From contig BSNO01000003.1 in assembly GCA_030160035.1 (NCBI GenBank), positions 1,426,001 to 1,490,000 of the forward strand: DNA of 64,000 bases. Direction: 5' to 3'. The stretch comes from Rhizobium albus (GTDB lineage Bacteria > Pseudomonadota > Alphaproteobacteria > Rhizobiales > Rhizobiaceae). Both the position numbers and the translations under genes were made by a program. The notes beneath the pieces were generated by a model, which was not told where the DNA came from, did no database searches, and saw only the letters and a program-made list of their open reading frames with translations. Positions 44,393 through 55,882 of this stretch are shown piece by piece. The stretch's first letter is position 1; each line of letters opens with the position of its first letter.

Positions 44393-44959
44393 ATGGGCAT
44401 GACTGGCATCGTCATCGGCGTGATCGTCGTCGCGCTGATCCTCTACGGCATCGTCGTCTATAACGGGCTGGTGCGGGCAAGGCAGCTCGTTCAGGAGGCA
44501 TGGAGCGGCATCGACGTCCAGCTTAAGCGCCGGGCCGATCTCATTCCGAACCTGGTCGAAACGGTCCGTGGCTATACCGATCACGAAGCGAACACGCTGC
44601 GCGAAGTCACTGAAATGCGTGCGCGCGCCCAGGCGGTGCCAGCCGACAACGTAAAGGGCAGGGCGGCTGCCGAAGGATTGCTGAGCCAGGCCCTCGGTCG
44701 CCTGATCGCCGTTGCCGAATCCTATCCGGACCTGAAGGCGAGCACCAATTTCAGCCAGTTGCAGACGTCGCTCGAAACACTCGAAGGCGAGATCCAGATG
44801 TCCCGGCGCTATTACAATGGCGCCGCGCGGGACTTGAACATCAAGGTTGAAAGCGTGCCGTCCAACATCGTGGCGAGCATGTTCGGCTTCGAAAAGGCCG
44901 AGTATTTCGAGATCGACGATCCGGCCGATCGGATCGTTCCCAAGGTCGCCTTTTCCTGA
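44393..44959 (+). CDS. LemA family protein
   Basis: 188 residues. One N-terminal membrane span (TGIVIGVIVVALILYGIVVYN), then a helical-bundle domain with ARQLVQEAWSGIDVQLKRRADLIPNLVETVRGYTDHE, the LemA hallmark, and YPDLKASTNFSQLQTSLE. Function of the family is not settled. It is followed 24 bp later by a DUF2207 membrane protein gene, a widespread pairing that suggests a joint envelope role. Confidence 0.94.
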   Translation: MGMTGIVIGVIVVALILYGIVVYNGLVRARQLVQEAWSGIDVQLKRRADLIPNLVETVRGYTDHEANTLREVTEMRARAQAVPADNVKGRAAAEGLLSQALGRLIAVAESYPDLKASTNFSQLQTSLETLEGEIQMSRRYYNGAARDLNIKVESVPSNIVASMFGFEKAEYFEIDDPADRIVPKVAFS

Positions 44960-44983
44960 AATAGCCAGCGAGCCATCGACAGC

Positions 44984-46933
44984 ATGATCGCGAAGCCCTC
45001 CTTTCTGCATCGGCTGGTTGCCGCTTTCTGCGTAGCGTTCACACTGGCTTTGATGCCGCTTGCCGCCAGTGCGCGCGAGGAAATCATCGCCTTCGATGCC
45101 GAGATCGACGTGGCGGCGGATGGTGTTCTGTCCGTCGTCGAGACCATTCGGGTCCGCGCGGAGGGCGATCTAATCCGCCGTGGCATCTACCGGGATTTTC
45201 CCCTGCGTATGGAAGATGCATCCGGCCGGCTCCGCGATGTGGGCTTCAATGTTTCAAGCGTCACGCGCGACGGCGCCGACGAGCCATACCGGGTGGAAGA
45301 AAGCAGCGGCATCGCCCGCGTCTATATCGGCGACGCCGATAGCATGGTGCCTCCCGGCATCCACACCTATGAAATCCACTACGAGACCGACCGCCAGATC
45401 CGCTATTTTGACACGCATGACGAGGTCTATTGGAACGTCACTGGCAATGGCTGGCTGTTTCCGATCCTGTCGGCATCGGCCGAGGTCAGTTTGCCGAGCG
45501 GCGCCACAATTGAAGACCTTGCGGTCTTCACCGGTCGCTATGGTGAGACGGGCAGCGCGGCAACGTCGCAACAGCTGGCTGACAACCGGGCGGTCTTCGC
45601 CACCACGGAGGTTCTGCAGCCGCAAGAGGGGCTGACAATTGCGGTCAAGATCTCCAAGGGAGCCATAGCAGCACCAAGCAGCGCTCAGGAGCGCGCTTGG
45701 TTCTGGCGTGACAATGCCGGTAGCATCCTCGCAGTCGTCTTTCTCATTCTGATCGGCGCCTACTATCTGTGGGCGTGGGACCGCGTTGGCCGCGATCCGC
45801 CAGCCGGCGTCGTGGTGCCGCGCTGGGATCCGCCCGAGAACGCGTCGCCGGCGATGGTCAACTACATTGCCAATCGCGGCCTGTCGGGTGGCGGCTTCAC
45901 CGCCATCGCCGCTGCCATCCTCAACCTCGCCGTCAAGGGCTTCGTGACGCTGCGTGATCTCGACGGAGATCTCATCGTCACGCGCACCGAGCAGCGCGAC
46001 GATGGCAGGCTCCCGGTCGGGGAAAGGGCGGTTCTGGTCGGCTTGGGCGAGCCGGGAAGTTTCCTTCCCATGAACCGCGCCAATGGCCCTGCCGTTCAGA
46101 GCCTGTCGAGCAAGTTCGTCAGCGCCATCGAAAGCGAGCACCGCGGCAAGTTCTATCGCCACAACTGGGCATATGTCGCAGGCGGCATCGCGCTGACCAT
46201 CATCGGGCTCTTCGCCATCATTCTTTTCGGCGGCATGGACCAGGCGGCGGTGATCACTTTGGTCATGGCTGCGATCCCGGGCATCATACTGGCAGGGATC
46301 ATGGTGCGAATGGGCCGAGCATTCCGTTCAGCTCGCAGCCTCGCACAGCGTATCGTGTCCATCATCGTCCTCGGCTTCATCGCATCGACGGCGCTGACGA
46401 TCGGAAGCGGGCTCATCGGCGCGCTCTTCTTCACCGAGTTCAACGGTTTCCTCGTCGGCGCCATCGCGGCAATCTTCCTGCTGAACGGTGTCTTCTTTTT
46501 CCTCATGGGCGCTCCGACTGCCATCGGTGCGCGCATGCAGGACAGTATCGCCGGTCTGAAGCAATATCTCACCCTGGCCGAAGCGGAGCGCATGAACATG
46601 CAGGGCGCGCCCACCATGTCGCCGCGCCATTTCGAAACGCTCTTGCCCTATGCGGTGGCGCTCGGCGTGGAGAAGCCCTGGAGCCAGGCTTTCGAGCGCT
46701 GGCTGGCAACGGCTGCCGGTGCGGCTGTGGCGAGCCAGGCGGTGCCTTACTGGTTCTCCGGGCGGGATTTCTCGCCCGGCTCGTTTGCTGATTCCATCGG
46801 CGAAGTCGGTCATGACATTTCACGCAGTCTTTCCGCCGCGATCCCTCCTGCGAAGTCGTCGTCCTCCGGTTTCTCTGGCGGCGGCGGGTTCTCAGGAGGC
46901 GGTGGGGGCGGTGGTGGCGGCGGCGGCTGGTAG
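44984..46933 (+). CDS. DUF2207 domain-containing membrane protein
   Basis: 649 residues. Signal peptide about 1-29 (LMPLAASA), a large extracytoplasmic DUF2207 domain (EEIIAFDAEIDVAADGVLSVVETIRV, IRYFDTHDEVYWNVTGNGWLFPI), then a span near 250, a cytosolic part, and three to four spans around 395-505. The extreme C terminus is almost pure glycine with a final Trp (SGGGGFSGGGG...GW), normal for this family. Pairs with the LemA gene upstream. Molecular role unknown. Confidence 0.92.
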   Translation: MIAKPSFLHRLVAAFCVAFTLALMPLAASAREEIIAFDAEIDVAADGVLSVVETIRVRAEGDLIRRGIYRDFPLRMEDASGRLRDVGFNVSSVTRDGADEPYRVEESSGIARVYIGDADSMVPPGIHTYEIHYETDRQIRYFDTHDEVYWNVTGNGWLFPILSASAEVSLPSGATIEDLAVFTGRYGETGSAATSQQLADNRAVFATTEVLQPQEGLTIAVKISKGAIAAPSSAQERAWFWRDNAGSILAVVFLILIGAYYLWAWDRVGRDPPAGVVVPRWDPPENASPAMVNYIANRGLSGGGFTAIAAAILNLAVKGFVTLRDLDGDLIVTRTEQRDDGRLPVGERAVLVGLGEPGSFLPMNRANGPAVQSLSSKFVSAIESEHRGKFYRHNWAYVAGGIALTIIGLFAIILFGGMDQAAVITLVMAAIPGIILAGIMVRMGRAFRSARSLAQRIVSIIVLGFIASTALTIGSGLIGALFFTEFNGFLVGAIAAIFLLNGVFFFLMGAPTAIGARMQDSIAGLKQYLTLAEAERMNMQGAPTMSPRHFETLLPYAVALGVEKPWSQAFERWLATAAGAAVASQAVPYWFSGRDFSPGSFADSIGEVGHDISRSLSAAIPPAKSSSSGFSGGGGFSGGGGGGGGGGGW

Positions 46934-46974
46934 AAGCCTGTGGATCGCGTGTCGTCGCGTTGACTTGACCGGGC

Positions 46975-47003
46975 TCACGCGGTTGTCTCCGCACGCGTGA
47001 TTT
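46975..47003 (+). terminator. Terminator-like hairpin before recQ
   Basis: TCACGCG (46975-46981) and CGCGTGA (46994-47000) form a 7-bp stem with a 12-nt loop, followed by TTT. 41 bp after the DUF2207 gene. Confidence 0.45.
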
Positions 47004-47032
47004 GCCCGCCGGATCAATCCAGAGGTTTATGA

Positions 47033-48820
47033 GTGTACGACAGCCCGAACTCCGTGCTGCGTGAAGTCTTCGGTTATCGAGACTTCAGGCCCGGCCAGCG
47101 CGACGTGATCGACCGGATCATTGCCGGTCGCAACGTCCTGGCCGTGATGCCGACGGGCGCGGGCAAGTCGATCTGCTTTCAAGTGCCAGCACTGATGAGT
47201 TCGCGTCTGACGATCGTGATCTCGCCGCTGGTCGCCCTCATGGACGATCAGACGGCTGCCTTGCGGGCCAACGGCGTTCCCGTTGCCGCAATCCATTCGG
47301 GCCATGACCGCCAGGTGAATGTCGACGCATGGCGCGATGTTTCCTCAGGCCGTGCGAAGCTTCTCTACCTGTCGCCGGAACGGCTGATGACGGACAGGAT
47401 GCTGGACGCGATCGGACGGCTCGACCCGGGACTGTTCGTCATCGATGAAGCGCACTGCATCTCCAAATGGGGAGCGAACTTCCGCCCGGAATACGAGCGT
47501 CTCTCGGAGCTGAAGACACGCTTTCCGAACGCGCGGATCGCGGCCTTCACCGCAACGGCTGACAGTGCCACGCAGGGCGACATCGCTGTGAAACTGTTCG
47601 GTGGAAACGGCGAGATCGCGCTCCAGGGGTTCGATCGGCCCAACCTCTTCCTGGCGGTTGAACCGAAGCGCGACTGGAAGCGCCAGCTCGTCGCGTTTCT
47701 CGAAGAGCGGGCCGACCAGTCCGGTGTTGTCTATTGCCTCTCCCGGCAATCGACCGACGATGTCGCGGCCTATCTGGTGGAGAAAGGCTTCAATGCGATT
47801 GCCTACCACGCCGGTCATCCACCGGAGGTGCGCCGGGAGCGGCAAGGGCGCTTCATGCGGGAATCCGCCATCATGGTGGCGACGATCGCCTTCGGCATGG
47901 GCATCGACAAGCCGGATATCCGCTTCGTCTGCCACATGAACCTGCCAAGCAGCATGGAGGCATACTACCAGGAGATCGGCCGCGCCGGCCGCGACGGTCT
48001 GCCCGCAGATACGCAGCTCTTCTTCGGCCTGGACGATGTGCGCATGCGGCGGCAGTTCATCGAGAATGATGGCGAAGATCGCGACCATATTCTGCGCGAG
48101 CACAAGCGGCTCGATGCGCTGCTTGCCTATGCCGAAACCGCCGGCTGCCGCCGCGTCGCGCTGCTCGCCTATTTCGACGAGGAAGGTCAGCCTTGCGGCA
48201 ACTGCGACAACTGCACTGATCCGCCGGACGTGATCGACGGCACCGGCGAAGCGCTGAAGCTTTTCGGCGTCATTGCCGCCACAGGCCAGAGTTTTGGCGC
48301 GTCACACCTCATCGACGTGTTGCGTGGCGGACGCACGGCCAAGATCGAGGAACGCCAGCACCACGATCTGGCGCTCTTCGGCAGCGGAGCAACGCGTTCC
48401 AAGGCCTACTGGCAGGCCTTCGTGCGCCAGGCGGTGGCGAACCGCTATCTGTCCATCAACATCCAGCGTTACGGAGCCCTGGAGCTCACGCCGCTGGCGG
48501 ATCAGACCCTGGCGGGCAAGGCGCGCTTCGAACTGCGCGAGATCGTCGAGCAGGCCCAGTCGAGCCGTCCCGCGCCTCGAAAGACCGTCACCATCGATCC
48601 GGACGCCGAGCCGTTGTTCGCGCGTCTCAAGGCGCTGCGGCTGGAATTCGCTCGCGAGCGGTCCGTACCTGCCTATGTGGTTTTTCCGGATGCCACACTG
48701 ATCGACATGGCCCAGCTTCGCCCGCGCACGATGGATGAACTCGCCATGGTCAACGGCGTCGGGCCCAAAAAGCTCGGCGACTATGGGGAAGCGTTCCTGA
48801 AAGTCATGCGCGAGGCCTGA
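47033..48820 (+). CDS. recQ: ATP-dependent DNA helicase RecQ
   Basis: 595 residues from GTG 47033 (AGAGG upstream). Walker A MPTGAGKS ends at S46, DEAH at 138-141, helicase domain 2 with YYQEIGRAGRDGLPAD, zinc-binding CGNCDNC in the RQC region, winged helix, and a C-terminal HRDC domain (LRPRTMDELAMVNGVGPKKL). 3'-to-5' helicase acting in recombination and fork repair. Note KWGANFRPEY where E. coli has a W-G-H-DFRPEY form; otherwise standard. Confidence 0.96.
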   Translation: MYDSPNSVLREVFGYRDFRPGQRDVIDRIIAGRNVLAVMPTGAGKSICFQVPALMSSRLTIVISPLVALMDDQTAALRANGVPVAAIHSGHDRQVNVDAWRDVSSGRAKLLYLSPERLMTDRMLDAIGRLDPGLFVIDEAHCISKWGANFRPEYERLSELKTRFPNARIAAFTATADSATQGDIAVKLFGGNGEIALQGFDRPNLFLAVEPKRDWKRQLVAFLEERADQSGVVYCLSRQSTDDVAAYLVEKGFNAIAYHAGHPPEVRRERQGRFMRESAIMVATIAFGMGIDKPDIRFVCHMNLPSSMEAYYQEIGRAGRDGLPADTQLFFGLDDVRMRRQFIENDGEDRDHILREHKRLDALLAYAETAGCRRVALLAYFDEEGQPCGNCDNCTDPPDVIDGTGEALKLFGVIAATGQSFGASHLIDVLRGGRTAKIEERQHHDLALFGSGATRSKAYWQAFVRQAVANRYLSINIQRYGALELTPLADQTLAGKARFELREIVEQAQSSRPAPRKTVTIDPDAEPLFARLKALRLEFARERSVPAYVVFPDATLIDMAQLRPRTMDELAMVNGVGPKKLGDYGEAFLKVMREA

Positions 48821-48844
48821 GCCGCGCCGCATTGGATCGGTCGA

Positions 48845-49090
48845 TCAGGTGACGATGGCCACGATCGAGAGCGCGATCAGCACGATCGAGCAGAAGAGCA
48901 GCGAGCCGAAGATGCGGGGACGGTCGAACACCACTGCGAAGGACGATCCCCACACGACGACGGCGGCGCCGAGGGCGTACATGAAGGCGGGCTTATCCTG
49001 CGAAGCAATGCCGAACGCCATCAAGCCGCAGATGACGATCGCGCCGAAGATCACCATGATGGCGAAGCCAAGCTGCTCGAAGTGATCCAT
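48845..49090 (-). CDS. Small three-span membrane protein, hypothetical
   Basis: 81 residues with three hydrophobic segments (about 8-30, 36-54, 60-80), short loops and the charged start MDHFEQLG. GC-rich third positions and clean membrane topology support a real gene. No family recognised. Converges with recQ, 24 bp between ends. Confidence 0.7.
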   Translation of the reverse strand: MDHFEQLGFAIMVIFGAIVICGLMAFGIASQDKPAFMYALGAAVVVWGSSFAVVFDRPRIFGSLLFCSIVLIALSIVAIVT

Positions 49091-49289
49091 TCGGCTCGTC
49101 CGTTCCGTCCGTTACGCTACAGGTTTCCAGGGCATTGCGCCTTGCAAACCGGAGGCAGGTGATCAGCGCCCACACTCAGTGTTGCGGTTGAATCGGCCTC
49201 CGGTCCGTGCGGCGCCATCATATCCATCCGCATTCGCGACGCTAGACCGCAAACGACATTTTCAGTTGCCCAGGTTTCAGCCCACAACG

Positions 49290-49318
49290 AAAAACCCCCG
49301 CGGCATGCCGCGGGGGTT
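49290..49318 (-). terminator. Rho-independent terminator of glnA
   Basis: AACCCCCGCGGCA and TGCCGCGGGGGTT make a perfect 26-bp palindrome (49293-49318); on the minus strand it is followed by TTTTT (49294-49290). It lies about 40 bp after the glnA stop. The rest of 49091-49289 shows no gene. Confidence 0.93.
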
Positions 49319-49359
49319 CGAAGGTCGCCGATCGTCCGGATCACCCGGACGGAATGGGC

Positions 49360-50766
49360 TTAGACCGAGTAGTACATGTCGAATTCGACCGGGTGCGGCG
49401 TCATCTCGAAACGCATCACTTCAGCCATCTTCAGGTCGATGAAGGCATCGATCTGGTCGTCGTCGAACACGCCGCCGGCCGTCAGGAACTTGCGGTCGCG
49501 ATCGAGGCTCTGGAGCGCTTCACGCAGGCTGCCGCAGACGGTCGGGATCTTCTTCAGTTCCTTCGGCGGCAGGTCGTAAAGGTCCTTGTCCATGGCCTTG
49601 CCCGGGTGGATCTTGTTCTTGATGCCATCGAGGCCTGCCATCAGCATGGCTGCGAAGGCGAGGTACGGGTTCGCCGTCGGATCCGGGAAGCGGACTTCGA
49701 CGCGCTTCGACTTCGGCGAGGAGCCGAACGGAATGCGGCACGATGCCGAACGGTTACGGGCCGAGTAGGCGAGCAGAACCGGGGCTTCATAGCCCGGAAC
49801 CAGACGCTTGTAGGAGTTGGTCGACGGGTTGGTGAAGGCGTTCAGTGCCTTGGCGTGACGGATGATACCGCCGATGTAGTAGAGGCAGTTTTCCGAAAGG
49901 CCGGCATACTCATCACCAGCAAACGTTGGCTTGCCGTCTTTCCAGATCGACTGGTGCACGTGCATGCCCGAGCCGTTGTCGCCATAGATCGGCTTCGGCA
50001 TGAAGGTCGCCGTCTTGCCGTAGGCGTTTGCGACCTGATGGATCACGTACTTGTAGATCTGCATCTTGTCGGCGTTGCGGGTCAGCGTGTCGAACATGAT
50101 GCCGAGCTCGTGCTGGGCAGCTGCCACTTCGTGGTGGTGCTTCTCGACCTTTACGCCCATTTCGGCCATGACCGTCAGCATTTCAGAACGCATGTCCTGG
50201 CAGCTGTCGATCGGCGGGACCGGGAAATAGCCGCCCTTGACGCGCGGACGGTGACCGAGGTTGCCCGTGTCGTAATCGGAATCGTCGTTCGACGGCAGTT
50301 CGGTCGAATCGAGCTTGAAGCCCGTGTTGTACGGGTCGGCCTTGTACTTAACGTCGTCGAAGACGAAGAACTCTGCTTCTGGGCCGACGAAGCAGGTATC
50401 GCCGATGCCGGATGCCTTCATGTAGGCTTCAGCCTTCTTGGCCGTGCCGCGGGGATCGCGGTTGTACGGCTCGCCCGTGACCGGATCGAGAATGTCGCAG
50501 ATCACGACCATCGTGGACTGGGCAAAGAACGGATCGACGTGTGCCGTTTCGGTGTCCGGCATCAGCACCATGTCGGACTCGTTGATGGCTTTCCAGCCAG
50601 CTATCGAAGAGCCGTCGAACATCACGCCGTCGGCGAACATGTCGTCGTCGACCATCGACGCATCCATCGTGACGTGCTGCATCTTGCCCTTGGGGTCGGT
50701 AAAGCGCAGGTCGACGAACTTAACGTCGTTGTCCTTGATCTGTTTCAGGATGTCCTTGGCACTCAT
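49360..50766 (-). CDS. glnA: Glutamine synthetase type I
   Basis: 468 residues. [24 protein letters not shown] start; catalytic and metal-site blocks [47 protein letters not shown], and [21 protein letters not shown]. The adenylylation Tyr lies in [12 protein letters not shown], so GlnE control is expected. ATG 50766 is preferred to the TTG two codons earlier. Downstream of glnB, probably on one transcript from a sigma-54-type promoter. Confidence 0.98.
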   Translation of the reverse strand: MSAKDILKQIKDNDVKFVDLRFTDPKGKMQHVTMDASMVDDDMFADGVMFDGSSIAGWKAINESDMVLMPDTETAHVDPFFAQSTMVVICDILDPVTGEPYNRDPRGTAKKAEAYMKASGIGDTCFVGPEAEFFVFDDVKYKADPYNTGFKLDSTELPSNDDSDYDTGNLGHRPRVKGGYFPVPPIDSCQDMRSEMLTVMAEMGVKVEKHHHEVAAAQHELGIMFDTLTRNADKMQIYKYVIHQVANAYGKTATFMPKPIYGDNGSGMHVHQSIWKDGKPTFAGDEYAGLSENCLYYIGGIIRHAKALNAFTNPSTNSYKRLVPGYEAPVLLAYSARNRSASCRIPFGSSPKSKRVEVRFPDPTANPYLAFAAMLMAGLDGIKNKIHPGKAMDKDLYDLPPKELKKIPTVCGSLREALQSLDRDRKFLTAGGVFDDDQIDAFIDLKMAEVMRFEMTPHPVEFDMYYSV

Positions 50767-50807
50767 CAGCAATTTTCCCTGTTTGAGATATTGAATTAAA
50801 CGATGGA

Positions 50808-50825
50808 GCGCCGGACAGCCGGCGC
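50808..50825 (-). other. 7-bp hairpin in the glnB-glnA gap
   Basis: GCGCCGG and CCGGCGC pair around ACAG in the 69-bp gap. It could weaken read-through or protect the glnB end, allowing different amounts of PII and glutamine synthetase. Confidence 0.35.
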
Positions 50826-50835
50826 GCCGGGCAAC

Positions 50836-51315
<480 letters not shown>

Positions 51316-51469
51316 TCAGACGAAACGCCGCATCGGGGACGGGCATCGCGTGAAAACCCGACCGTTTTGACGAATTTTCCAGAGAGGGATCATTCGCGTG
51401 ATAGTGACAGACGTCGCCTAAATAGTGGGCAGAATGAGCATTATTTAATCGACACTAGATCGATAGCGC

Positions 51470-52282
51470 CTACCGGGCAATCCCAGTCCGCTCAGCCAGC
51501 GCCATCGCACCCTGAGGTGCTCTAATTTTCCCCTCGTGGATAATGTAGAGAAAGACGTCACGGGCCCGCTTTTCTGGCGCAGCGCTTGGATCTGCCAGTG
51601 GCAGGTCCGATGGCTGGCCACCTTTCGACCAGATGTCCGCCCGCTTCGCCCATGCATCCAAATCATGGCCAGGGTAGGCGGTCTCGATGTCGTCGCTGCC
51701 GCGTTGCAGGCGGGCATAGACGAAGTCGGCCGTCACGTCGGCGATTTCGGGATAGTCGTGATGGTGTGCGTAGCAGATGGCGACCGCGTGCTTGCGTGCG
51801 AGCGCGACGAACGCCGGATCGATGAAGCTTGCATGACGCACCTCCAGCACATGCCGAAATGTCGTGCTACCGTCCTTCTTCGGCAGCAACTGCAAAAAAA
51901 ACTCGAAATCGTCGGGCTCGAACTTTTTGGTCGGCGCAAACTGCCACACGATCGGTCCGAGCCTGTCGCCCAGTTCGACGACGCCCGTATCGAAGAACTT
52001 CCGCATCGACTCGCCGGCTTCGGCGAGCACCTTCTTATTGGTGACGAAGCGGTTGCCCTTGACCGAAAAGACGAACCCCTCAGGCGTATCGGCAGCCCAT
52101 TTCGCGAACGTCTCGGGCGTCTGCCCCCGATAGTAGGTGCCGTTGATCTCGATCGTCCGCAATTGCCGTGACGCGAAATGCAACTGCTGCTTCTTCGGCA
52201 GCTTGTCCGGGTAAAACGTGCCCTCCCAAGGCGCAAAGGTCCATCCGCCGATGCCGCATCGAATGGTTCCAGCGTCTGCCAT
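51470..52282 (-). CDS. DUF72 domain-containing protein (YecE type)
   Basis: 270 residues, TIM-barrel DUF72: IRCGIGGWTFAPWEGTFYPDKLPKKQQLHFASRQLRTIEINGTYYRGQTPETFAKW at the start, FVFSVKGNRFVTNKKVL, and FVYARLQRGSDD later. Molecular function of the family is not established. 9 bp after the glutathione transferase gene on the same strand, so co-transcribed. Confidence 0.92.
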   Translation of the reverse strand: MADAGTIRCGIGGWTFAPWEGTFYPDKLPKKQQLHFASRQLRTIEINGTYYRGQTPETFAKWAADTPEGFVFSVKGNRFVTNKKVLAEAGESMRKFFDTGVVELGDRLGPIVWQFAPTKKFEPDDFEFFLQLLPKKDGSTTFRHVLEVRHASFIDPAFVALARKHAVAICYAHHHDYPEIADVTADFVYARLQRGSDDIETAYPGHDLDAWAKRADIWSKGGQPSDLPLADPSAAPEKRARDVFLYIIHEGKIRAPQGAMALAERTGIAR

Positions 52283-52291
52283 GGGTACTCC

Positions 52292-52918
52292 TCAAGCCGG
52301 TGGGATGAACGGTTGGTAGATCGACTGGAACACCGGCATGACCCGCAGCGTCTCGCCATGACGCTGCAGTACAGGATAGTCGTCCAGATCGATAAGATCG
52401 GGATGGGCGGCGACCAAATGGTCGAGCATGGCGCCGATGGCGATATCCGCATGACCGATACGCTCACCGTTCCAGAACGCCGTAGCACGGCGGGATCCCT
52501 CCAATTCCAGCGCGGACAGCGCTGCCGCAATCTGCCGTTTGCAGCGCTCGATCCACTGTGTGGATGGGTGATCATGCAGAACATTTTCGTAGAAGAGGCT
52601 GACCGCCTTGTCGGAAATGCCCGTAGCCAGCGAGACGGACTTCATCGCTCGACGACGCTCAGGCTCGTTCACCGACAAAAGTCGCGCCTCGGGAGAAGCG
52701 AGGCCGTCCACATGGTCGATGATGCTGTGACTGTCGAGCAGAGTGTCCCCGTCATCGGTGACGAGCACCGGGACACGCAGCAGCGGATTGTAGGCAATCA
52801 GCCGATCTGCATCGCCGAAGGTCGACCACGGCCAGTGCTCGAAGGGCAACTCGTAGAGCGTCAACGCAATGCCGACGCGACGCACGAAGGGAGAATCATA
52901 CTGACCAATCAGGATCAT
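52292..52918 (-). CDS. Glutathione S-transferase family protein
   Basis: 208 residues. Thioredoxin-like N-terminal domain with QYDSPFVRRVGIAL (S9 as probable catalytic Ser), NPLLRVPVLVTDDGDTLLDSHSI with the cis-Pro and glutathione-binding DSHSI, and a helical C-terminal domain containing the GHADIAIGAML motif. Substrate unknown. Begins 42 bp after uvrA on the same strand and may share its transcript. Confidence 0.93.
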   Translation of the reverse strand: MILIGQYDSPFVRRVGIALTLYELPFEHWPWSTFGDADRLIAYNPLLRVPVLVTDDGDTLLDSHSIIDHVDGLASPEARLLSVNEPERRRAMKSVSLATGISDKAVSLFYENVLHDHPSTQWIERCKRQIAAALSALELEGSRRATAFWNGERIGHADIAIGAMLDHLVAAHPDLIDLDDYPVLQRHGETLRVMPVFQSIYQPFIPPA

Positions 52919-52960
52919 ATCCGCCTCCAGTGATACGATGAGGCCAAGTTAGCCGAATGC

Positions 52961-55882
52961 CTACTCCGCCGCTTGAGATTTTGCCTGTGGGCGTCGCTCC
53001 AGAAGTTCCTTCAGGAACCGCCCCGTGTGCGACCGCTCCACCTTGACCACATCCTCCGGCGTTCCGCTTGCAACGATTTCGCCACCGCCATCGCCGCCTT
53101 CCGGACCGACGTCGATCAGCCAGTCGGCTGTCTTGATGACCTCGAGATTGTGCTCGATCACCACGACCGAATTGCCTTGGTCCACCAGTTCCTGCAGCAC
53201 CTCGAGCAGTTTCGCAACGTCGTGGAAGTGCAAGCCGGTCGTCGGCTCGTCGAGAATGTAAAGCGTGCGTCCGGTCGAACGCTTGGCGAGTTCCTTGGCC
53301 AATTTGACGCGCTGCGCCTCGCCACCCGAAAGCGTCGTTGCCTGCTGACCGATCTTGACGTAACCGAGACCGACGCGGTTGAGCGTGATCAGCTTGTCGC
53401 GCACCGCTGGCACGGCTGCGAAGAATTCGACGCCTTCCTCGACGGTCGTGTCGAGCACATCGGCGATCGATTTGCCCTTGAAGGTGACGTCCAGCGTTTC
53501 GCGATTGTAGCGCTTGCCGTGACAAACGTCGCAGGTGACGTAGACATCCGGCAGGAAGTGCATCTCGATCTTGATCACGCCGTCGCCCTGGCAGGCTTCA
53601 CAACGGCCACCCTTCACGTTGAAGGAGAACCGCCCCGGTTGATACCCACGTGCCTTGGACTCCGGCAAGCCCGCGAACCAGTCGCGGATGGGCGTAAATG
53701 CGCCCGTATAGGTGGCCGGATTCGAGCGCGGCGTCCGGCCAATCGGCGACTGGTCGATATCGATGACCTTGTCGATGAATTCCAGCCCGTCGATTCGATC
53801 GTGATCGGCCGGGTTTTCGCGCGCACCCATGATGCGGCGTGACGCGGCCTTGTAGAGCGTTTCGATCAGGAAGGTGGACTTCCCGCCACCCGAGACGCCG
53901 GTCACCGCCGTAAACAGGCCGAGCGGAATCGACGCCGTCACGTTCTTCAAATTGTTGCCGCGCGCCCCGACGACTTTCAGTTCCTTACGCTTCACCGGCT
54001 TGCGGCGCTGTGCCGGCACTGCGACGGAAAGGGCGCCGGACAGATATTTCCCCGTCAGCGACTTCGGATTGGCCATGATGTCGGACGGCGTTCCCTCGGC
54101 GATCACTTCGCCACCATGGATCCCCGCCGCCGGGCCGATATCCACGACATGATCCGCCGTCAGGATCGCATCCTCGTCGTGCTCGACGACGATCACCGTG
54201 TTGCCGATGTCGCGCAGGTGCTTCAGCGTGTCCAGAAGCCGGGCATTGTCGCGCTGGTGCAGACCGATCGAAGGCTCGTCGAGCACGTAGAGCACGCCCG
54301 TCAGACCCGAACCAATCTGGGAGGCGAGCCGGATGCGCTGGCTTTCGCCACCGGACAGGCTGCCGGAGTTGCGCGACAGAGTGAGGTAATCGAGCCCAAC
54401 ATCGTTCAGGAAGTTCAGTCGGTCGCGAATTTCCTTCAGGATGCGAACCGCAATCTCGTTCTGCTTGTCGTTCATCGCGGACGGCAGATCCTGAAACCAG
54501 GCGCCTGCATGCCGGATCGACATCTGCGAGACTTCGCCGATGTGGCGTCCGTCGATTTTGACCGCGAGCGCCTCGGGCTTCAGGCGATAGCCGTTGCAGG
54601 CCGGGCAGGGGGCCGCCGACATGTAGCGTTCGATCTCCTCGCGGGCCCAGGCGCTGTCGGTTTCTTTCCAGCGCCTCTCCAGATTCGGCACGATGCCTTC
54701 GAAGGTCTTCGCCGTCTTGTAGGAGCGCAGGCCGTCATCATAGTTGAAGATGATCTTGTCCTCCGTGCCGTGCAGGATTGCGTTCTGCGCATCTGCCGAC
54801 AGGTCGGTCCACTTATCTGAAATCTTGAAACTGAAGTGCTTGCCGAGCGCCTCGAGCGTCTGGCGATAATAGGGCGAGGATGATTTCGCCCATGGCGCGA
54901 TGGCGCCGTCACGCAGCGTGCGCGCCGTTTCTGGAATGATCAGCGCCGGATCGATCTTCTGCTGGGTGCCCAGGCCGTCGCAAGTGGGGCATGCGCCCGA
55001 CGGGTTGTTGAACGAGAAGAGCCGCGGCTCGACTTCCGAAATCGTGAAGCCGGAGACGGGGCAGGCGAACTTCTCCGAAAAGAGGATCCGCTCATGGGTC
55101 TCGTTCTTCGATTTGTTCGCGCCGCCGCCTTCCGCAGTGTCTCCGGCCGGCAGTGGTTTGTCCGCAAACTCGGCGACCGCCAGACCGTCCGCCAGCCTCA
55201 GGCAGGTCTCCAGGCTGTCGGCCAGCCGCGCGCCGATGTCGTCGCGCACGACGATGCGGTCCACCACGATATCAATGTCGTGCTTGTATTTCTTGTCGAG
55301 TGTCGGCGCCTCGGCGATCTCGTAGAATTCGCCGTCGATCTTGACGCGCTGGAAGCCCTTCTTCAGTAGCTCGGCGAGCTCCTTGCGATATTCGCCTTTC
55401 CGCCCGCGCACGATCGGCGCGAGAATATAGAGCCGCGTGCCTTCCTCGAGCGCCATAACCCGGTCGACCATTTGGCTGACCGTCTGGCTCTCGATCGGCA
55501 AGCCCGTAGCCGGCGAATAGGGCACGCCGACGCGGGCAAACAGAAGCCGCATATAATCGTAGATTTCGGTGACGGTACCGACCGTCGAGCGCGGGTTCTT
55601 CGACGTGGTCTTCTGCTCGATGGAGATCGCCGGGCTTAGGCCGTCGATCTGGTCGACATCCGGCTTCTGCATCATTTCCAGGAATTGGCGCGCATAGGCC
55701 GAAAGGCTTTCGACATAGCGCCGCTGGCCCTCCGCATAAATCGTATCGAAGGCGAGCGATGATTTGCCCGATCCGGAAAGCCCGGTCATGACGATCAGGC
55801 TGTTGCGCGGAAGATCGAGATCGATCCCCTTGAGATTGTGCTCACGTGCACCGCGAATGGAAATGGTCTTGAGTTCGCTCAT
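52961..55882 (-). CDS. uvrA: Excinuclease ABC subunit A
   Basis: 973 residues. Two ABC ATPase modules: Walker [10 protein letters not shown] near residue 34 and GVSGGGKST in the second half; signatures [16 protein letters not shown] and [17 protein letters not shown]. Zinc modules CPVSG...CPTCDG and CEACQG...CDVCHG. Loads UvrB at DNA lesions in nucleotide excision repair. ATG 55882 starts [17 protein letters not shown], the family norm. Divergent from ssb across a LexA box, so SOS-controlled. Confidence 0.98.
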   Translation of the reverse strand: MSELKTISIRGAREHNLKGIDLDLPRNSLIVMTGLSGSGKSSLAFDTIYAEGQRRYVESLSAYARQFLEMMQKPDVDQIDGLSPAISIEQKTTSKNPRSTVGTVTEIYDYMRLLFARVGVPYSPATGLPIESQTVSQMVDRVMALEEGTRLYILAPIVRGRKGEYRKELAELLKKGFQRVKIDGEFYEIAEAPTLDKKYKHDIDIVVDRIVVRDDIGARLADSLETCLRLADGLAVAEFADKPLPAGDTAEGGGANKSKNETHERILFSEKFACPVSGFTISEVEPRLFSFNNPSGACPTCDGLGTQQKIDPALIIPETARTLRDGAIAPWAKSSSPYYRQTLEALGKHFSFKISDKWTDLSADAQNAILHGTEDKIIFNYDDGLRSYKTAKTFEGIVPNLERRWKETDSAWAREEIERYMSAAPCPACNGYRLKPEALAVKIDGRHIGEVSQMSIRHAGAWFQDLPSAMNDKQNEIAVRILKEIRDRLNFLNDVGLDYLTLSRNSGSLSGGESQRIRLASQIGSGLTGVLYVLDEPSIGLHQRDNARLLDTLKHLRDIGNTVIVVEHDEDAILTADHVVDIGPAAGIHGGEVIAEGTPSDIMANPKSLTGKYLSGALSVAVPAQRRKPVKRKELKVVGARGNNLKNVTASIPLGLFTAVTGVSGGGKSTFLIETLYKAASRRIMGARENPADHDRIDGLEFIDKVIDIDQSPIGRTPRSNPATYTGAFTPIRDWFAGLPESKARGYQPGRFSFNVKGGRCEACQGDGVIKIEMHFLPDVYVTCDVCHGKRYNRETLDVTFKGKSIADVLDTTVEEGVEFFAAVPAVRDKLITLNRVGLGYVKIGQQATTLSGGEAQRVKLAKELAKRSTGRTLYILDEPTTGLHFHDVAKLLEVLQELVDQGNSVVVIEHNLEVIKTADWLIDVGPEGGDGGGEIVASGTPEDVVKVERSHTGRFLKELLERRPQAKSQAAE

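Noticed and set aside
49117-49344. 75-aa minus-strand ORF
   Set aside because: It covers the glnA terminator palindrome and shows no coding features.
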